Assembly (NCBI GenBank): GCA_963763885.1
Contig: CAVXQD010000002.1
Span: forward strand, 248,001-312,000
DNA length: 64,000 nucleotides
DNA from: JANNBN01 sp963763885
GTDB taxonomy: Bacteria; Actinomycetota; Acidimicrobiia; Acidimicrobiales; JANYDT01
Direction: 5' to 3'
Shown: positions 16,553 to 24,597 of the stretch, piece by piece
Layout of the letters: every line of letters starts with the position of its first letter
How positions within the stretch are numbered: the stretch's first letter is position 1
The notes under the pieces: generated by a model
Database searches by the model: none
What the model saw: the letters and a program-made list of their open reading frames with translations, nothing else
What the model was told of the DNA's origin: nothing
Position numbers and translations under genes: made by a program

Positions 16553-16616
16553 GCGAGAGAGGTTGCCCCCAACGACGGGGGTAAAACGCCTCCCAACTGT
16601 TCTGCGAGGTGTTTTA
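16553..16616 (+). ncRNA. Two-hairpin conserved element, copy 1
   Basis: The block gcgagagaggttg leads into stem 1 (CCCCC 16566-16570 with GGGGG 16577-16581, 6-base loop), followed directly by stem 2 (16582-16592 with 16606-16616, 11 pairs, 13-base loop). A second copy at 61986-62048 has the same leader, stem lengths and loop sizes but a different stem-2 sequence that still pairs. It sits just after the permease stop. It may be a tandem-hairpin terminator, a 3'-UTR element or a structured RNA. Nothing else is evident in the rest of 16617-16767. Confidence 0.55.
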
Positions 16617-16767
16617 CAGCGCGGCTTCCTATGTCGCACCACCGGCGCACGGCGTGCGGCCCGCGTCGCTTCGTTGTCAGAGTTCATCATCCAGAAACAG
16701 CAAAACGCCCCGTTTCATCCGTATGGCTCATCTCGTAGCGGCACCCTTCGGCTAGGTTGATCAAGTA

Positions 16768-16971
16768 ATGCAGACCATTCAGGACACCCCGGTTGCTTCA
16801 AGCGACACAGACCTGTCCATCAGCCAGGTCAACATGTCGCAGGCCATGTCGATGATCGACGCTGGCCTCTCACAAATGATGAAGCGAGAACTCGTCGCAG
16901 CAGCAGAGGTCACTGACCTCTTGCTGGACGTGCGTTCGCTGTTGGCAGACGTCGTTCCGTCAGCCAACTAG
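16768..16971 (+). CDS. Small hypothetical protein (67 aa)
   Basis: An acidic, Met/Ser-rich small protein: MQTIQDTPVASSDTDLSISQ, then an amphipathic helical stretch (MSQAMSMIDAGLSQMMKREL) and AAEVTDLLLDVRSLLADVVP. It has no signal peptide or membrane segment. The length is like small motility-associated YjfB-type proteins but the match is too weak to name. It is isolated between the two-hairpin element and a strong hairpin at 16983, which supports an independent unit. The ribosome-binding site is poor (agg at 16755). Confidence 0.5.
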   Translation: MQTIQDTPVASSDTDLSISQVNMSQAMSMIDAGLSQMMKRELVAAAEVTDLLLDVRSLLADVVPSAN

Positions 16972-16982
16972 CTCAAACAAAC

Positions 16983-17008
16983 GTCGTTCACCTGACAGGG
17001 TGAACGAC
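16983..17008. terminator. Perfect 10-bp hairpin between convergent genes
   Basis: GTCGTTCACC (16983-16992) pairs with GGTGAACGAC (16999-17008) around TGACAG. It lies between the small plus-strand ORF and the end of the minus-strand ankyrin gene. On the minus strand the hairpin is followed by gtttgtttg, so it best fits a terminator for the ankyrin gene, possibly acting both ways. The remaining bases to 17101 show nothing else. Confidence 0.7.
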
Positions 17009-17101
17009 AACAAGTTCGCGGGAACCTTTGGGCGCCCCGCTCGTGCATTCGGCGGACTGGTCGATGCTTCCCTGTGTGGCGTGCAGCGTTGGAAATCGTC
17101 C

Positions 17102-17874
17102 CTAGGCGAGCAACGCCACCATTTCGGTGTACCCGCTGCGGCGCGCATGTTCTAACGGCGTGTCACCGTTTCTGTCAGCGATGGATCGGTCCGCTCCAGC
17201 GTCCAAGAGCAGCTTCAGAACAGCTTGATGCCTCGGGCCCCCGTGTTTGATGGGTTGCTCCACCTCGGTTCCACTCCGATCCCTCCGGTCACCACTCGGC
17301 CGCGCCCGTCACCCAAAATCACCGCCTCCAGCAACGCTGTCCACCCGAGGTTGTTGATGTGATTCAGCGGTGGTCGTCCTCGCAGCAATTCTTGGATCGC
17401 TTCCACGTTGCCCAAGTGGGCTGCTGCGATCAGCGCCGTTCCATCCCAACGGGAGGTGACATTGGTGGCCTTCCCACCGTTGGCGAGCGCAAGTCGCACC
17501 ATGGCAGCGTCGTTGTTGACCGCAGCGATGGTGATGATGTCGTAGCGATCTTCGTCCAGCAGATTTGGATCTGCACCGCCGCGTAGCAACGCCAGCGCCG
17601 CAGCATCGTTGCTGAAGTGTGCGGCCACCATGAGCGGCGTGCGGCCGCGCCGGTCACGCGCATTGGGGTTGCTTCGCTGCCTCAGCAGCGACGTAGCCCG
17701 TCGAGCATCATTTCGTGCAGCAGCGGCGAACAACCCACGGTACGCAACTCGTTCAGTCGGCGTGGGGGCAACCTGCGCAGAGGCAGACAGCGGTACACCG
17801 AAGATGGTGAGACAGATCGAGACGCCAAGCGCAATGATGCGCGAAGTGAGGAGTCTCGTTGGGTGTGTCGGCAT
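17102..17874 (-). pseudogene. Secreted ankyrin-repeat protein, disrupted by a repeat insertion
   Basis: From ATG 17874 the protein starts with a signal peptide (IIALGVSICLTIFGVPLSASAQ) and several ankyrin repeats: GLFAAAARNDARRATSLLRQ, RGRTPLMVAAHFSNDAAALALLRGGADPNLLDED, DGTALIAAAHLGNVEAIQELLRG and LGWTALLEAVILGDG. The reading frame then enters repeat B and stops at 17215. In another frame past the repeat the sequence continues as RHQAVLKLLLDAGADRSIADRNGDTPLEHARRSGYTEMVALLA, ending at 17102. Removing 17240-17307 (68 bp) joins the two parts in frame as a 234-aa protein. As written the last ankyrin repeat is lost. The repeat C array lies 17 bases upstream of the start and has probably displaced the native promoter. 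Confidence 0.88.
17240..17307 (+). repeat. Dispersed 66-bp repeat, locus B (breaks the ankyrin gene)
   Basis: One unit in the same orientation as locus A, from gtgtttgatgggttgctcc to cactcggccgcgccc. Relative to A it has ttcc for ttcaa-type bases in the middle and ggtcacc for gttcacc. Its 68-bp excess is not a multiple of three, which explains the frameshift in the minus-strand ankyrin gene. It faces the inverted locus C across 584 bp. Confidence 0.93.
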
Positions 17875-17891
17875 GAGAAATCGTACGCCGC

Positions 17892-18090
17892 GGGCGCGGC
17901 CGAGTGGTGAGTGGAGGGACGGAGCGAGTTCGAGGTGGAGCAACCCATTGAGCGCGGGCGCGGCCGAGTGGTGAGTGGAGGGACGGAGTGAGTTCGAGGT
18001 GGAGCAACCCTTTGAGCGCGGCGCGGCCGAGTGGTGAGTGGAGGGACGGAGCGAGTTCGAGGTGGAGCAACCCTTTGAGCGCGGGCGCGG
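17892..18090 (-). repeat. Dispersed repeat, locus C (three tandem units, inverted)
   Basis: Three units of 64, 64 and 63 bp (17892-17955, 17956-18019, 18020-18082), then the first eight bases of a fourth. In plus-strand reading each starts gggcgcggccgagtggtga and ends gagcaaccc(a/t)ttgagcgc; this is the reverse complement of loci A, B and D with a diverged 5' end. The units are nearly identical to each other, so the expansion is recent. They fill almost the whole gap between the divergent ankyrin and SDR genes. Confidence 0.95.
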
Positions 18091-18115
18091 GCTGGCACTT
18101 TGTAGGGTCGTAGGC

Positions 18116-18913
18116 ATGGAACTTGCTGACGCCGTAACTATCGTGACCGGGGCCGCCTCAGGAATCGGCCGAGCTGGTGCACTTCGCTTTGCCCAAGAAG
18201 GCGCAAGGGTCTGTGTGGTGGATCTGAAATTGGAAGCGGCCCAAGCAACCGCCGAAGCGATCCTGGCCGCTGGCGGCAAGGCCATCGCGGTAGCGGCAGA
18301 CGTCGCAGACGAACATCAGGTGGAAGCGGCGGTCGCTGCAACGCTCGATGCGTTCGGGCCGATTGACCTGGTGTGGAGCAACGCAGGAGTGGGCCTGGAG
18401 GGCGGCCCCGAATTGTCGACAGCGAAGTGGCAGTGGATCTGGGACATCAATGTGATGGCTCACGTGCACATGGCACGGGCCGTACTCCCAGCGATGTTGG
18501 AACGTGGCAGCGGATACTTGCTTTCCACAGCCTCGGCAGCGGGATTGTTGAGCAACATCGGCACGGCGCCGTATTCGGTGACAAAGCACGCGGCTGTGGC
18601 GTTTGCGGAATGGTGCTCCATCACGTATGGCGACCAAGGCATAAAGGTGTCGTGTCTATGCCCGCAGGGGGTTGACACGCCGATGGTTCGCAATGGCGAC
18701 GACGGATCTGGTGCGATTAGTGCAGTGCTTGCTTCCGGCACGTTGCTGACTCCCGAATACGTTGCCGGCTGCGTGGTTGAAACGGTTCGGGCGGAGACCT
18801 TTTTGGTGTTGCCTCACCCCGAAGTGATGACGTTCTTGCAGAAGAAGACGGCGGACTACGACCGGTGGCTGGCCGGTATGCGTCGGTTGCAGGCGCGGAC
18901 GCGTACCGCGTAG
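18116..18913 (+). CDS. SDR-family oxidoreductase
   Basis: A 265-aa classical short-chain dehydrogenase. Motifs: VTGAASGIGRAGALRFAQ, WSNAGVG, LLSTASAAG (Ser) and YSVTKHAAV (Tyr/Lys), with a C-terminal helical tail (FLQKKTADYDRWLAGMRRLQ) seen in several actinobacterial SDRs. ATG 18116 is used; the open frame extends upstream only through repeat C. The upstream 200 bp is repeat DNA, so its promoter lies inside or has been replaced by the repeat array. The substrate is unknown. Confidence 0.87.
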   Translation: MELADAVTIVTGAASGIGRAGALRFAQEGARVCVVDLKLEAAQATAEAILAAGGKAIAVAADVADEHQVEAAVAATLDAFGPIDLVWSNAGVGLEGGPELSTAKWQWIWDINVMAHVHMARAVLPAMLERGSGYLLSTASAAGLLSNIGTAPYSVTKHAAVAFAEWCSITYGDQGIKVSCLCPQGVDTPMVRNGDDGSGAISAVLASGTLLTPEYVAGCVVETVRAETFLVLPHPEVMTFLQKKTADYDRWLAGMRRLQARTRTA

Positions 18914-18943
18914 CACTTGTCTTGCTGGGGCCTGCTGGGCCCG

Positions 18944-19492
18944 CTACACCCGAAGAGCTCGGCGGAAGAGCGATCCCATTACCAGGCCGACGACTACGCC
19001 ACCCAGGACGTCGGAGGCGTGGTGCATGCGAACGTGCACGCGACTTGACGCGACGACCCCTGCGGCTGCCCACAGGATGGGAGCTGGAATGGGAGAGGTC
19101 TCGGTGAGGAGCACTGCAGCGGTGACAGCCGATGTGGAATGCCCACTTGGAAACGAACTGGTTGACGGATGTCTGATGGCCGAGCGATCGGCTGTGGGGT
19201 TGAGCGAGTCACGTTGAGGGCGCGAGCGTTTGAACAGCCGTTTGAGACCTTGGTTGACGATGAGGCTTTCGAACGCAAGTGCTGCACCCATACGAATCAG
19301 CGCACGTCCTTGGCGTGGTGAACCGCCAATGGCGGGAAGCGCTGCGACGACCATCCACACCACACCGAAATCCCCGACTTCAGATGCTGTCAACGCAACG
19401 CGTTCAACGGTTGAGCTGCTGCGGAGCCGTTCCCAACGTTGTTCCACCGCAGCGTCGAACGAGTCGATTGCGCGTGGGAGAGCGATTGGCAT
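18944..19492 (-). CDS. PAP2-family membrane phosphatase
   Basis: A 182-aa integral membrane phosphatase with the three type-2 phosphatidic-acid-phosphatase motifs: KRLFKRSRP (K-x6-R-P), SSFPSGHSTS (P-S-G-H) and SRVHVRMHHASD (S-R-x5-H-x3-D). The family dephosphorylates lipid phosphates such as undecaprenyl diphosphate or phosphatidic acid. The ATG overlaps the stop of the upstream RecB-like gene by one base. Confidence 0.9.
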   Translation of the reverse strand: MPIALPRAIDSFDAAVEQRWERLRSSSTVERVALTASEVGDFGVVWMVVAALPAIGGSPRQGRALIRMGAALAFESLIVNQGLKRLFKRSRPQRDSLNPTADRSAIRHPSTSSFPSGHSTSAVTAAVLLTETSPIPAPILWAAAGVVASSRVHVRMHHASDVLGGVVVGLVMGSLFRRALRV

Positions 19493-20403
19493 CAGAGCGA
19501 AACGTTGTTCTGTGACGAGTCGCCGGAGTCCATCTGCAGTTCACGGTCCTGTTGGGTGGAAAGCGAAGCCGCGAACGAAGGAAATGGCGCGGACGCTGCC
19601 AGGTCGATTTCTCGACGCGGGGCTTGTGAAGGATCTCCACCGAAGGCCGGACACCACGCTTTGTAGGAACACCAGTCGCACAGCCGGCTGGGCTTTGGAC
19701 GAAAGTCTTCCCGCTCGCATGCTTTTTCGACGGCAGTCCAAATGGCGCTGGTGCGGATTTGCAGGCCGCGGATGGACTGATCTGTTGGTTGCGTGACGAT
19801 GCGCATGGGTTCCGATAGATACAGCAGCTGCACTTGCGTGGGACGACGTCCCAGAACCTTCTCGCAGAGGAACGCGTAGAAATGGACACCTCCCAGCTTT
19901 GATGCCTCGAAATTGACCCGGGGAACCTTGCCTGTCTTGTAGTCGACCACGATGAGGTTGCCTTGCTCGTCTTCGTCGAGCCGGTCGATGATGCCGCGCA
20001 TGCGCAACGAACCGACTTCGACCTCGAGCTTCATCTCCAGTCCAATGGGATGGATGCGAGTGGGGTCTTCAAGCTGAAAGTACTTGTGCACCAGCAGCTG
20101 ACTGTCTTGATGAAACCCGGCTTCCTCTTCCGGTGACGCGAACGCGAGGTCTACATATTCTGGACCGCCAAGAACCTCGGGCGTTGCCTTGCTCAGGCAG
20201 TCCAACGCGGCCTCGATGGTTCGCTGCTGAGGTTGGTATTCAAAAAGCAGCTCGAGTGCCCGGTGAACCAGGGTACCCTTGGCCGCCCAGATGGTTGGCG
20301 GTTCTGGAACCCGATCTATGGCCGAGAACCGGAACGCAAGCGCACAGTCCTTGAACGAGGCCACCTTGGATGGCGACAGGGATGCAGGAAGTGGGAACGC
20401 CAT
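19492..20403 (-). CDS. RecB-like PD-(D/E)XK exonuclease
   Basis: A 303-aa stand-alone nuclease of the Cas4/RecB group. LSPSKVASFKDCALAFRF holds an early Cys, GTLVHRALELLF the conserved His, IIDRLDEDEQGNLIVVDYKTG the catalytic D/DxK core, and CDWCSYKAWCP a terminal Cys cluster consistent with an iron-sulphur site made with the first Cys. Such proteins process DNA ends; AddB/Cas4-like activity is inferred. There is no CRISPR context. The ATG at 20403 starts just before the domain; the frame is open to 20454. Confidence 0.85.
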   Translation of the reverse strand: MAFPLPASLSPSKVASFKDCALAFRFSAIDRVPEPPTIWAAKGTLVHRALELLFEYQPQQRTIEAALDCLSKATPEVLGGPEYVDLAFASPEEEAGFHQDSQLLVHKYFQLEDPTRIHPIGLEMKLEVEVGSLRMRGIIDRLDEDEQGNLIVVDYKTGKVPRVNFEASKLGGVHFYAFLCEKVLGRRPTQVQLLYLSEPMRIVTQPTDQSIRGLQIRTSAIWTAVEKACEREDFRPKPSRLCDWCSYKAWCPAFGGDPSQAPRREIDLAASAPFPSFAASLSTQQDRELQMDSGDSSQNNVSL

Positions 20404-20572
20404 GAGCCCAGGGTACTCACACGGTATGACAGCGAAGTGCCGACCTATCCTCAAGGGTTAGCGAGGCCACAGCCGCCACCCATGCTTGGCAACCGGCTCC
20501 ACCTGAATGCGTTCTGAGCAGTGCTGGGCCGAAACGAGCGTGATGGCAGGTATCGGCTGCCATCATTGACCA

Positions 20573-21253
20573 ATGAAGGTGTTGATTGTGGAAGACGAGG
20601 TGCCGTTGGCTGAAGGCCTCCGAGATGGCCTGGAAGCCGAGGGGCACCAAGTTGTGTTGGCTCACGACGGCGACACCGGGTTCGAACTTGGCAGTGACCG
20701 CACGTTCGACGCCATCGTTCTCGACATCATGTTGCCGAAGCGCAACGGCTTCAAAGTGTGCAGGGACATCCGTCAGGCTGGCGTGCGTACCCCCGTGCTG
20801 ATGCTGACAGCTAAAGACGGCGAGTTGGACGAAGCGGAGGCGCTCGATATTGGGGCCGACGACTTTCTTCGTAAACCGTTTAGCTTCGTGGTCCTCGATG
20901 CGCGCCTCAGAGCGCTGCACCGTCGGGGTGGTGCGATCGAAGCCGCCCCAGCCAACGAGCAATTGCGGCTGGGTGACCTGCACGTTGACCTTCGTTCTCG
21001 TCGATGCCATCGGGGGGCCAGCGAGGTCAGCCTCACCAACCGTGAACTCGACCTGCTCGTTGCCCTGATCCGCCGAGCCGGGTCCATTGCAACGAAGGCC
21101 GAACTGTTGCAGACGGTCTGGGGTTCAGAGTTCGACGGTGACCCCAACATCATCGAGGTGTACATCGGCTACCTACGTCGCAAGCTCGATGTGCCCTTCA
21201 ACCGCAACACCATTCAAACGGTGCGCGGGCACGGCTACCGATTGGACGCGTGA
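20573..21253 (+). CDS. OmpR-family response regulator
   Basis: A 226-aa two-component regulator. The receiver domain begins MKVLIVEDEV, with the phospho-acceptor Asp51 in IVLDIMLP, Thr in MLTAKDG and Lys in RKPFSF. The winged-helix DNA-binding domain has LTNRELDLLVALIRRAG and IIEVYIGYLRRKL, with the wing VRGHGYRL. The TGA overlaps the GTG of the histidine kinase gene, so the two are a coupled pair. Confidence 0.95.
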   Translation: MKVLIVEDEVPLAEGLRDGLEAEGHQVVLAHDGDTGFELGSDRTFDAIVLDIMLPKRNGFKVCRDIRQAGVRTPVLMLTAKDGELDEAEALDIGADDFLRKPFSFVVLDARLRALHRRGGAIEAAPANEQLRLGDLHVDLRSRRCHRGASEVSLTNRELDLLVALIRRAGSIATKAELLQTVWGSEFDGDPNIIEVYIGYLRRKLDVPFNRNTIQTVRGHGYRLDA

Positions 21254-22659
21254 CACGCCTGATGCGCGCTTGGGCGCAATCCGTACGTGGACGAACCATC
21301 TTGTTCGGAACGCTGGTTGTTTCGATCTTCCTCGTGGTGGCCGGTTTCACGTTTGACTCGACAGCAAGGAAGACCAGGCTGCACGAGTTGGAACGCGCCG
21401 CGCTCGAACAACTGGAAACCACATGCGCTGCGGTCAAAAGCGATGTTCCGCATCCACTCCCAACGCCCAGAGATTCACTCCTCTTGGTGCAGATGGTTGG
21501 TGCCGACGGCAAGGTGATTTCTTCCAGCGCAAACGTGATGGACATGGACACTGCCTTCGCCGGCCCGAATGTTTCACCAACTCAACCTGCCACGCCGATC
21601 AAGGCCCGCACGACTATCGACGCCGTTCAGTATTTGCTTGTGGGGCGCAGGGTGACCGACGCGCCATCGGCACCAACGGTCTATGTGGCAGCGCCGCTTT
21701 CCGACGTTGACCGATTGTCTCGTTCACTACGCCGCCAACTGCTGTGGTGGTCCCCGGCGTTCCTTTTGAGCACAGCTCTGGGTATGGCTTTCGTTGTCTC
21801 AAGATCCTTGCGGCCGGTTGAAACCATGCGACGTCGTGTGGCGTCGATTGAAGCAACTGATTTGTCCGGTCGGGTTGACGAGCCCAGCTCCAATGATGAG
21901 CTGTCCCGCCTGGCACGCACCATGAACCAGATGCTGGAGCGACTCAGCGTGTCGTCGGACAGACAGCAACGGTTTGTGTCGGATGCTTCGCATGAACTGC
22001 GCACACCGCTTGCTGTGATGCGCACCCGTCTCGAAGTTGGATTGCGTAACCCAACGACCACCGACTGGCCCGCAGTCTCTCGTTCCCTGCTTGACCAGAG
22101 CATGCGAATGGAACGGTTGGTTGAAAACTTGCTGATGTTGGCAAAAGGAAGCCGTCTCAACGCAGTGGCTGAACCGGTCGACCTTGACGAATGCGTTCGC
22201 AGTCGCGTGTCCGACATGCGGCTGGTTCATCCGGGAATTGGCTTCGACCTCTCCCGGCTCTCCGCCGGACACGTCTCGGGTGATCCGGACGAACTGGCCA
22301 GGGTGGTTCAGAACCTTCTCGACAATGCCGCGGCGCACGCGCGGGCCAGGGTTCAGGTCAGCCTGTCCAGCAGCGCAAAAGCCGTGGAGATGGCAATTGA
22401 GGACGACGGTCCCGGCATCGACCCACTTGAACGCGAACGGGTCTTCGGTCGCTTCACCCGGCTGGATTCGGCTCGCGCTCGGGCGGGCGCAGGGTCAGGA
22501 AACGGCACAGGCACCGCGGTCGCGGGCGGGGCTGGTCTCGGGCTTGCGATTACTGCGGACATCGTGGGGCGCCACGGCGGCACGGTTGCGTTCGAGAATC
22601 CGGTCAGCCTGGGCGGTGCCAGGGTCGTGATCCGATTCCCTCAGACGACTCCTGCATGA
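21250..22659 (+). CDS. Sensor histidine kinase
   Basis: A 469-aa membrane kinase. Membrane segments lie at about 16-35 and 166-184, with a periplasmic sensor of about 130 residues between. A HAMP linker follows (RPVETMRRRVASIEATDLSGRVDEP). HisKA has SDASHELRTPLAVM with His248. The ATPase domain has NLLDNAAAHA (N box), DDGPGI (G1) and GAGLGLAI (G2). It phosphorylates the adjacent OmpR-type regulator. The signal is unknown. A 14-bp tandem repeat covers its stop codon. Confidence 0.94.
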   Translation: MTRLMRAWAQSVRGRTILFGTLVVSIFLVVAGFTFDSTARKTRLHELERAALEQLETTCAAVKSDVPHPLPTPRDSLLLVQMVGADGKVISSSANVMDMDTAFAGPNVSPTQPATPIKARTTIDAVQYLLVGRRVTDAPSAPTVYVAAPLSDVDRLSRSLRRQLLWWSPAFLLSTALGMAFVVSRSLRPVETMRRRVASIEATDLSGRVDEPSSNDELSRLARTMNQMLERLSVSSDRQQRFVSDASHELRTPLAVMRTRLEVGLRNPTTTDWPAVSRSLLDQSMRMERLVENLLMLAKGSRLNAVAEPVDLDECVRSRVSDMRLVHPGIGFDLSRLSAGHVSGDPDELARVVQNLLDNAAAHARARVQVSLSSSAKAVEMAIEDDGPGIDPLERERVFGRFTRLDSARARAGAGSGNGTGTAVAGGAGLGLAITADIVGRHGGTVAFENPVSLGGARVVIRFPQTTPA

Positions 22660-22692
22660 ACGCACCTGCGTGAACGCACCTGCCTGAACGGG
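22651..22692 (+). repeat. 14-bp tandem repeat (three units) at the kinase stop codon
   Basis: Units cctgcatgaacgca, cctgcgtgaacgca and cctgcctgaacggg at 22651-22664, 22665-22678 and 22679-22692. The kinase TGA lies in the first unit. Each unit repeats a TGA, so the array keeps a stop in one phase. Confidence 0.9.
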
Positions 22693-22725
22693 CTTTAAGA
22701 CGGCGGAGCTGATAGGACGACTGGT

Positions 22726-24162
22726 ATGACAGCTGCTCAACCGTGGCAGGGCGATGCCTGCTCTCTCGTCAACGCATACCGTTCCGGATCGCATCATCCA
22801 ACTGACGAGCTGCAAGCCGTCAGAGACGCAATCGAGTCCAGCGGGCTCAACGCATTTTCGTATCTAGAGGCAGAGCAAGCCTCAACGGAAGCTACGCGCG
22901 CTGATGTTTCACTCCCGTTCGGTGGTGTGCCGATGGGTGTGAAGGAACTGGACCGCGTCCAGGGGTGGCCGTATACGGATGCGTCTGTGCCGTTGTCGGA
23001 CCGCATTTCCGATGTGTCATCCACACAAGTGGATCGGCTACGGGCGTCCGGGGCCGTTCTCGTTGGCCTCACAACGGCTTCCGAATTTGGTGGGGTCAAT
23101 CTCACGCGCACGAAATTAAACGGCGCAACGCTCAACCCGTGGAACACGGAACGCACACCCGGCGGGTCCTCTGGGGGCTCCGCTGCAGCAGTGGCAGGTG
23201 GGGTTGTCACCCTCGCCACAGCTGGCGACGGCGGCGGTTCAATCCGCATCCCAGCCGGGTTCTGTGGGTTGGTTGGGCTCAAGTGCACATACGGCCGCAT
23301 CCCAAAGGGGCCCAGTGCGCCGATGGGAAACTTCACCGCGGTCAAAGGCTGCGTCAGTCGGTCCGTGCGGGACACGGCGAGGTGGTTGGACGTGACCAAC
23401 GGCCACGATGCTCACGACATGTTCAGCCTCCCTCGCGTGGATGGCTGGGAACGCAACCTCGGTACGTACACAGATGATCTTGCTGGTCTGCGTGCGGCAA
23501 TCGTTATGGATTTCGGCGGGGCATACGTTGCCCCAGCGGCAGAAGCACAGATCCGCTTGGCCGCCGATGAGGTGGCGTCAGGCCTCGGTATGCGAGTTGT
23601 CGACGTCGATGCGACGTTGCCCAGCATGGGGATGGCCTGGAGCTTGTCAGGCCTGATCGATATTTACGCTGAGTTGGGCGAACGCTGGCCGGCTTGTGCC
23701 GATGACCTCACTCCGGAGATCCGCTACGGACTCCAGTGGGCCGATGGCAAGTACACCATGGCGAGCCGCATCCAGATGGAGCAGCGGCGAGTTGCCCTGA
23801 ACAACGCAATGGCCAAGTTGTTCTCGGAGGTGGATGTAATTCTCACGGCTTCCAACCCAGACGTTGCGTTTGGTTCCAATGGGCCGCTCCCCACCGCATT
23901 CGGAGGCAAAGAGGTAGGCGGGTGGAACAACGGCCGCCTGACGGCGCCCTCAAATCTGTACGGAAACCCTGCCATTGCGATCCCAGCGGGGACGGTGGAC
24001 GGCCTTCCCGTGAGCTTGCAAGCGATCGCTGCGCACCATCGTGAAGCACTGCTGTTGGATATCGCGCTGCACGTGGAACGCACCATGCCGTGGGCCCTGA
24101 CAGCGCCACCGAACGTACCAAGGACGGGTCTGGACGGTCTGATCAATCAGCGTGGTGTGTGA
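22726..24162 (+). CDS. Amidase signature-family hydrolase
   Basis: A 478-aa Ser-cisSer-Lys amidase. Lys73 is in GVKELD, the cis-Ser is in PGGSSGGSAAAV (about 148-149), and the nucleophile Ser172 is in GDGGGSIRIPAGFCGLVGLK. The family includes GatA, indoleacetamide and fatty-acid amide hydrolases. There is no GatB/C nearby and the C-terminal part differs from GatA, so a small-molecule amide substrate is likelier. The 3' end overlaps the convergent thioredoxin-like gene by 16 bp. Confidence 0.88.
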   Translation: MTAAQPWQGDACSLVNAYRSGSHHPTDELQAVRDAIESSGLNAFSYLEAEQASTEATRADVSLPFGGVPMGVKELDRVQGWPYTDASVPLSDRISDVSSTQVDRLRASGAVLVGLTTASEFGGVNLTRTKLNGATLNPWNTERTPGGSSGGSAAAVAGGVVTLATAGDGGGSIRIPAGFCGLVGLKCTYGRIPKGPSAPMGNFTAVKGCVSRSVRDTARWLDVTNGHDAHDMFSLPRVDGWERNLGTYTDDLAGLRAAIVMDFGGAYVAPAAEAQIRLAADEVASGLGMRVVDVDATLPSMGMAWSLSGLIDIYAELGERWPACADDLTPEIRYGLQWADGKYTMASRIQMEQRRVALNNAMAKLFSEVDVILTASNPDVAFGSNGPLPTAFGGKEVGGWNNGRLTAPSNLYGNPAIAIPAGTVDGLPVSLQAIAAHHREALLLDIALHVERTMPWALTAPPNVPRTGLDGLINQRGV

Positions 24163-24596
24163 GCCTCGGGCGGGGGAGTGGAACCAGGTTCGCGTAGCTC
24201 TGCCATTGCGGCCCACAGATCGGTTGCGCTAACCGGACCGAGGAACGCCTTGAGGACTTCACCCGTGGAGCTGGCCAGCAGTGTGGTGGGAACCGAATCA
24301 ATTTCGTAACGCTCGTGCAACGCTTTGTCTGTCTGAAATGACGCCACCCGAACGGCGACATCGCTTGACGCAAGCATCTCAACTTTCGGGATGACCGCAG
24401 CGCAGGTGTGACACGTCTCGGACACAAACAGCACCGCCAACCATGGTGCTTCGGGACGAGGGAAATCTGCGCGGTCCAACTGCTGGGGAGGTCCATTCCG
24501 TGTTTGCGTAGGCGGTTCTGGTCGTCGAGAACGTAGCGAGACGGCAACCAAGGTGATCACGGCGGCAATGAGCGCCACGATAGAGATCGACTGCAT
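24147..24596 (-). CDS. Membrane-anchored thioredoxin-like protein
   Basis: A 149-aa protein with an N-terminal membrane anchor (IVALIAAVITLVAVSL) and a thioredoxin fold: WLAVLFVSETCHTCAAVIPKVEML holds a CHTC active site, and DSVPTTLLASSTGEVLKAFLG has the cis-Pro. It probably acts in disulphide exchange or cytochrome maturation outside the membrane; that role is inferred. The upstream hydrolase gene ends two bases before this start region. Confidence 0.82.
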   Translation of the reverse strand: MQSISIVALIAAVITLVAVSLRSRRPEPPTQTRNGPPQQLDRADFPRPEAPWLAVLFVSETCHTCAAVIPKVEMLASSDVAVRVASFQTDKALHERYEIDSVPTTLLASSTGEVLKAFLGPVSATDLWAAMAELREPGSTPPPEAHTPR

Positions 24597-24597
24597 G

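Noticed and set aside
17875..18285. N-terminal extension of the ankyrin protein through repeat C
   Set aside because: The extension is repeat and antisense SDR sequence; the signal peptide begins at 17874.
19492..20403. Cas4 of a CRISPR system
   Set aside because: The nuclease has the Cas4/RecB fold but there are no repeats or other cas genes; a stand-alone RecB-like nuclease is more likely.
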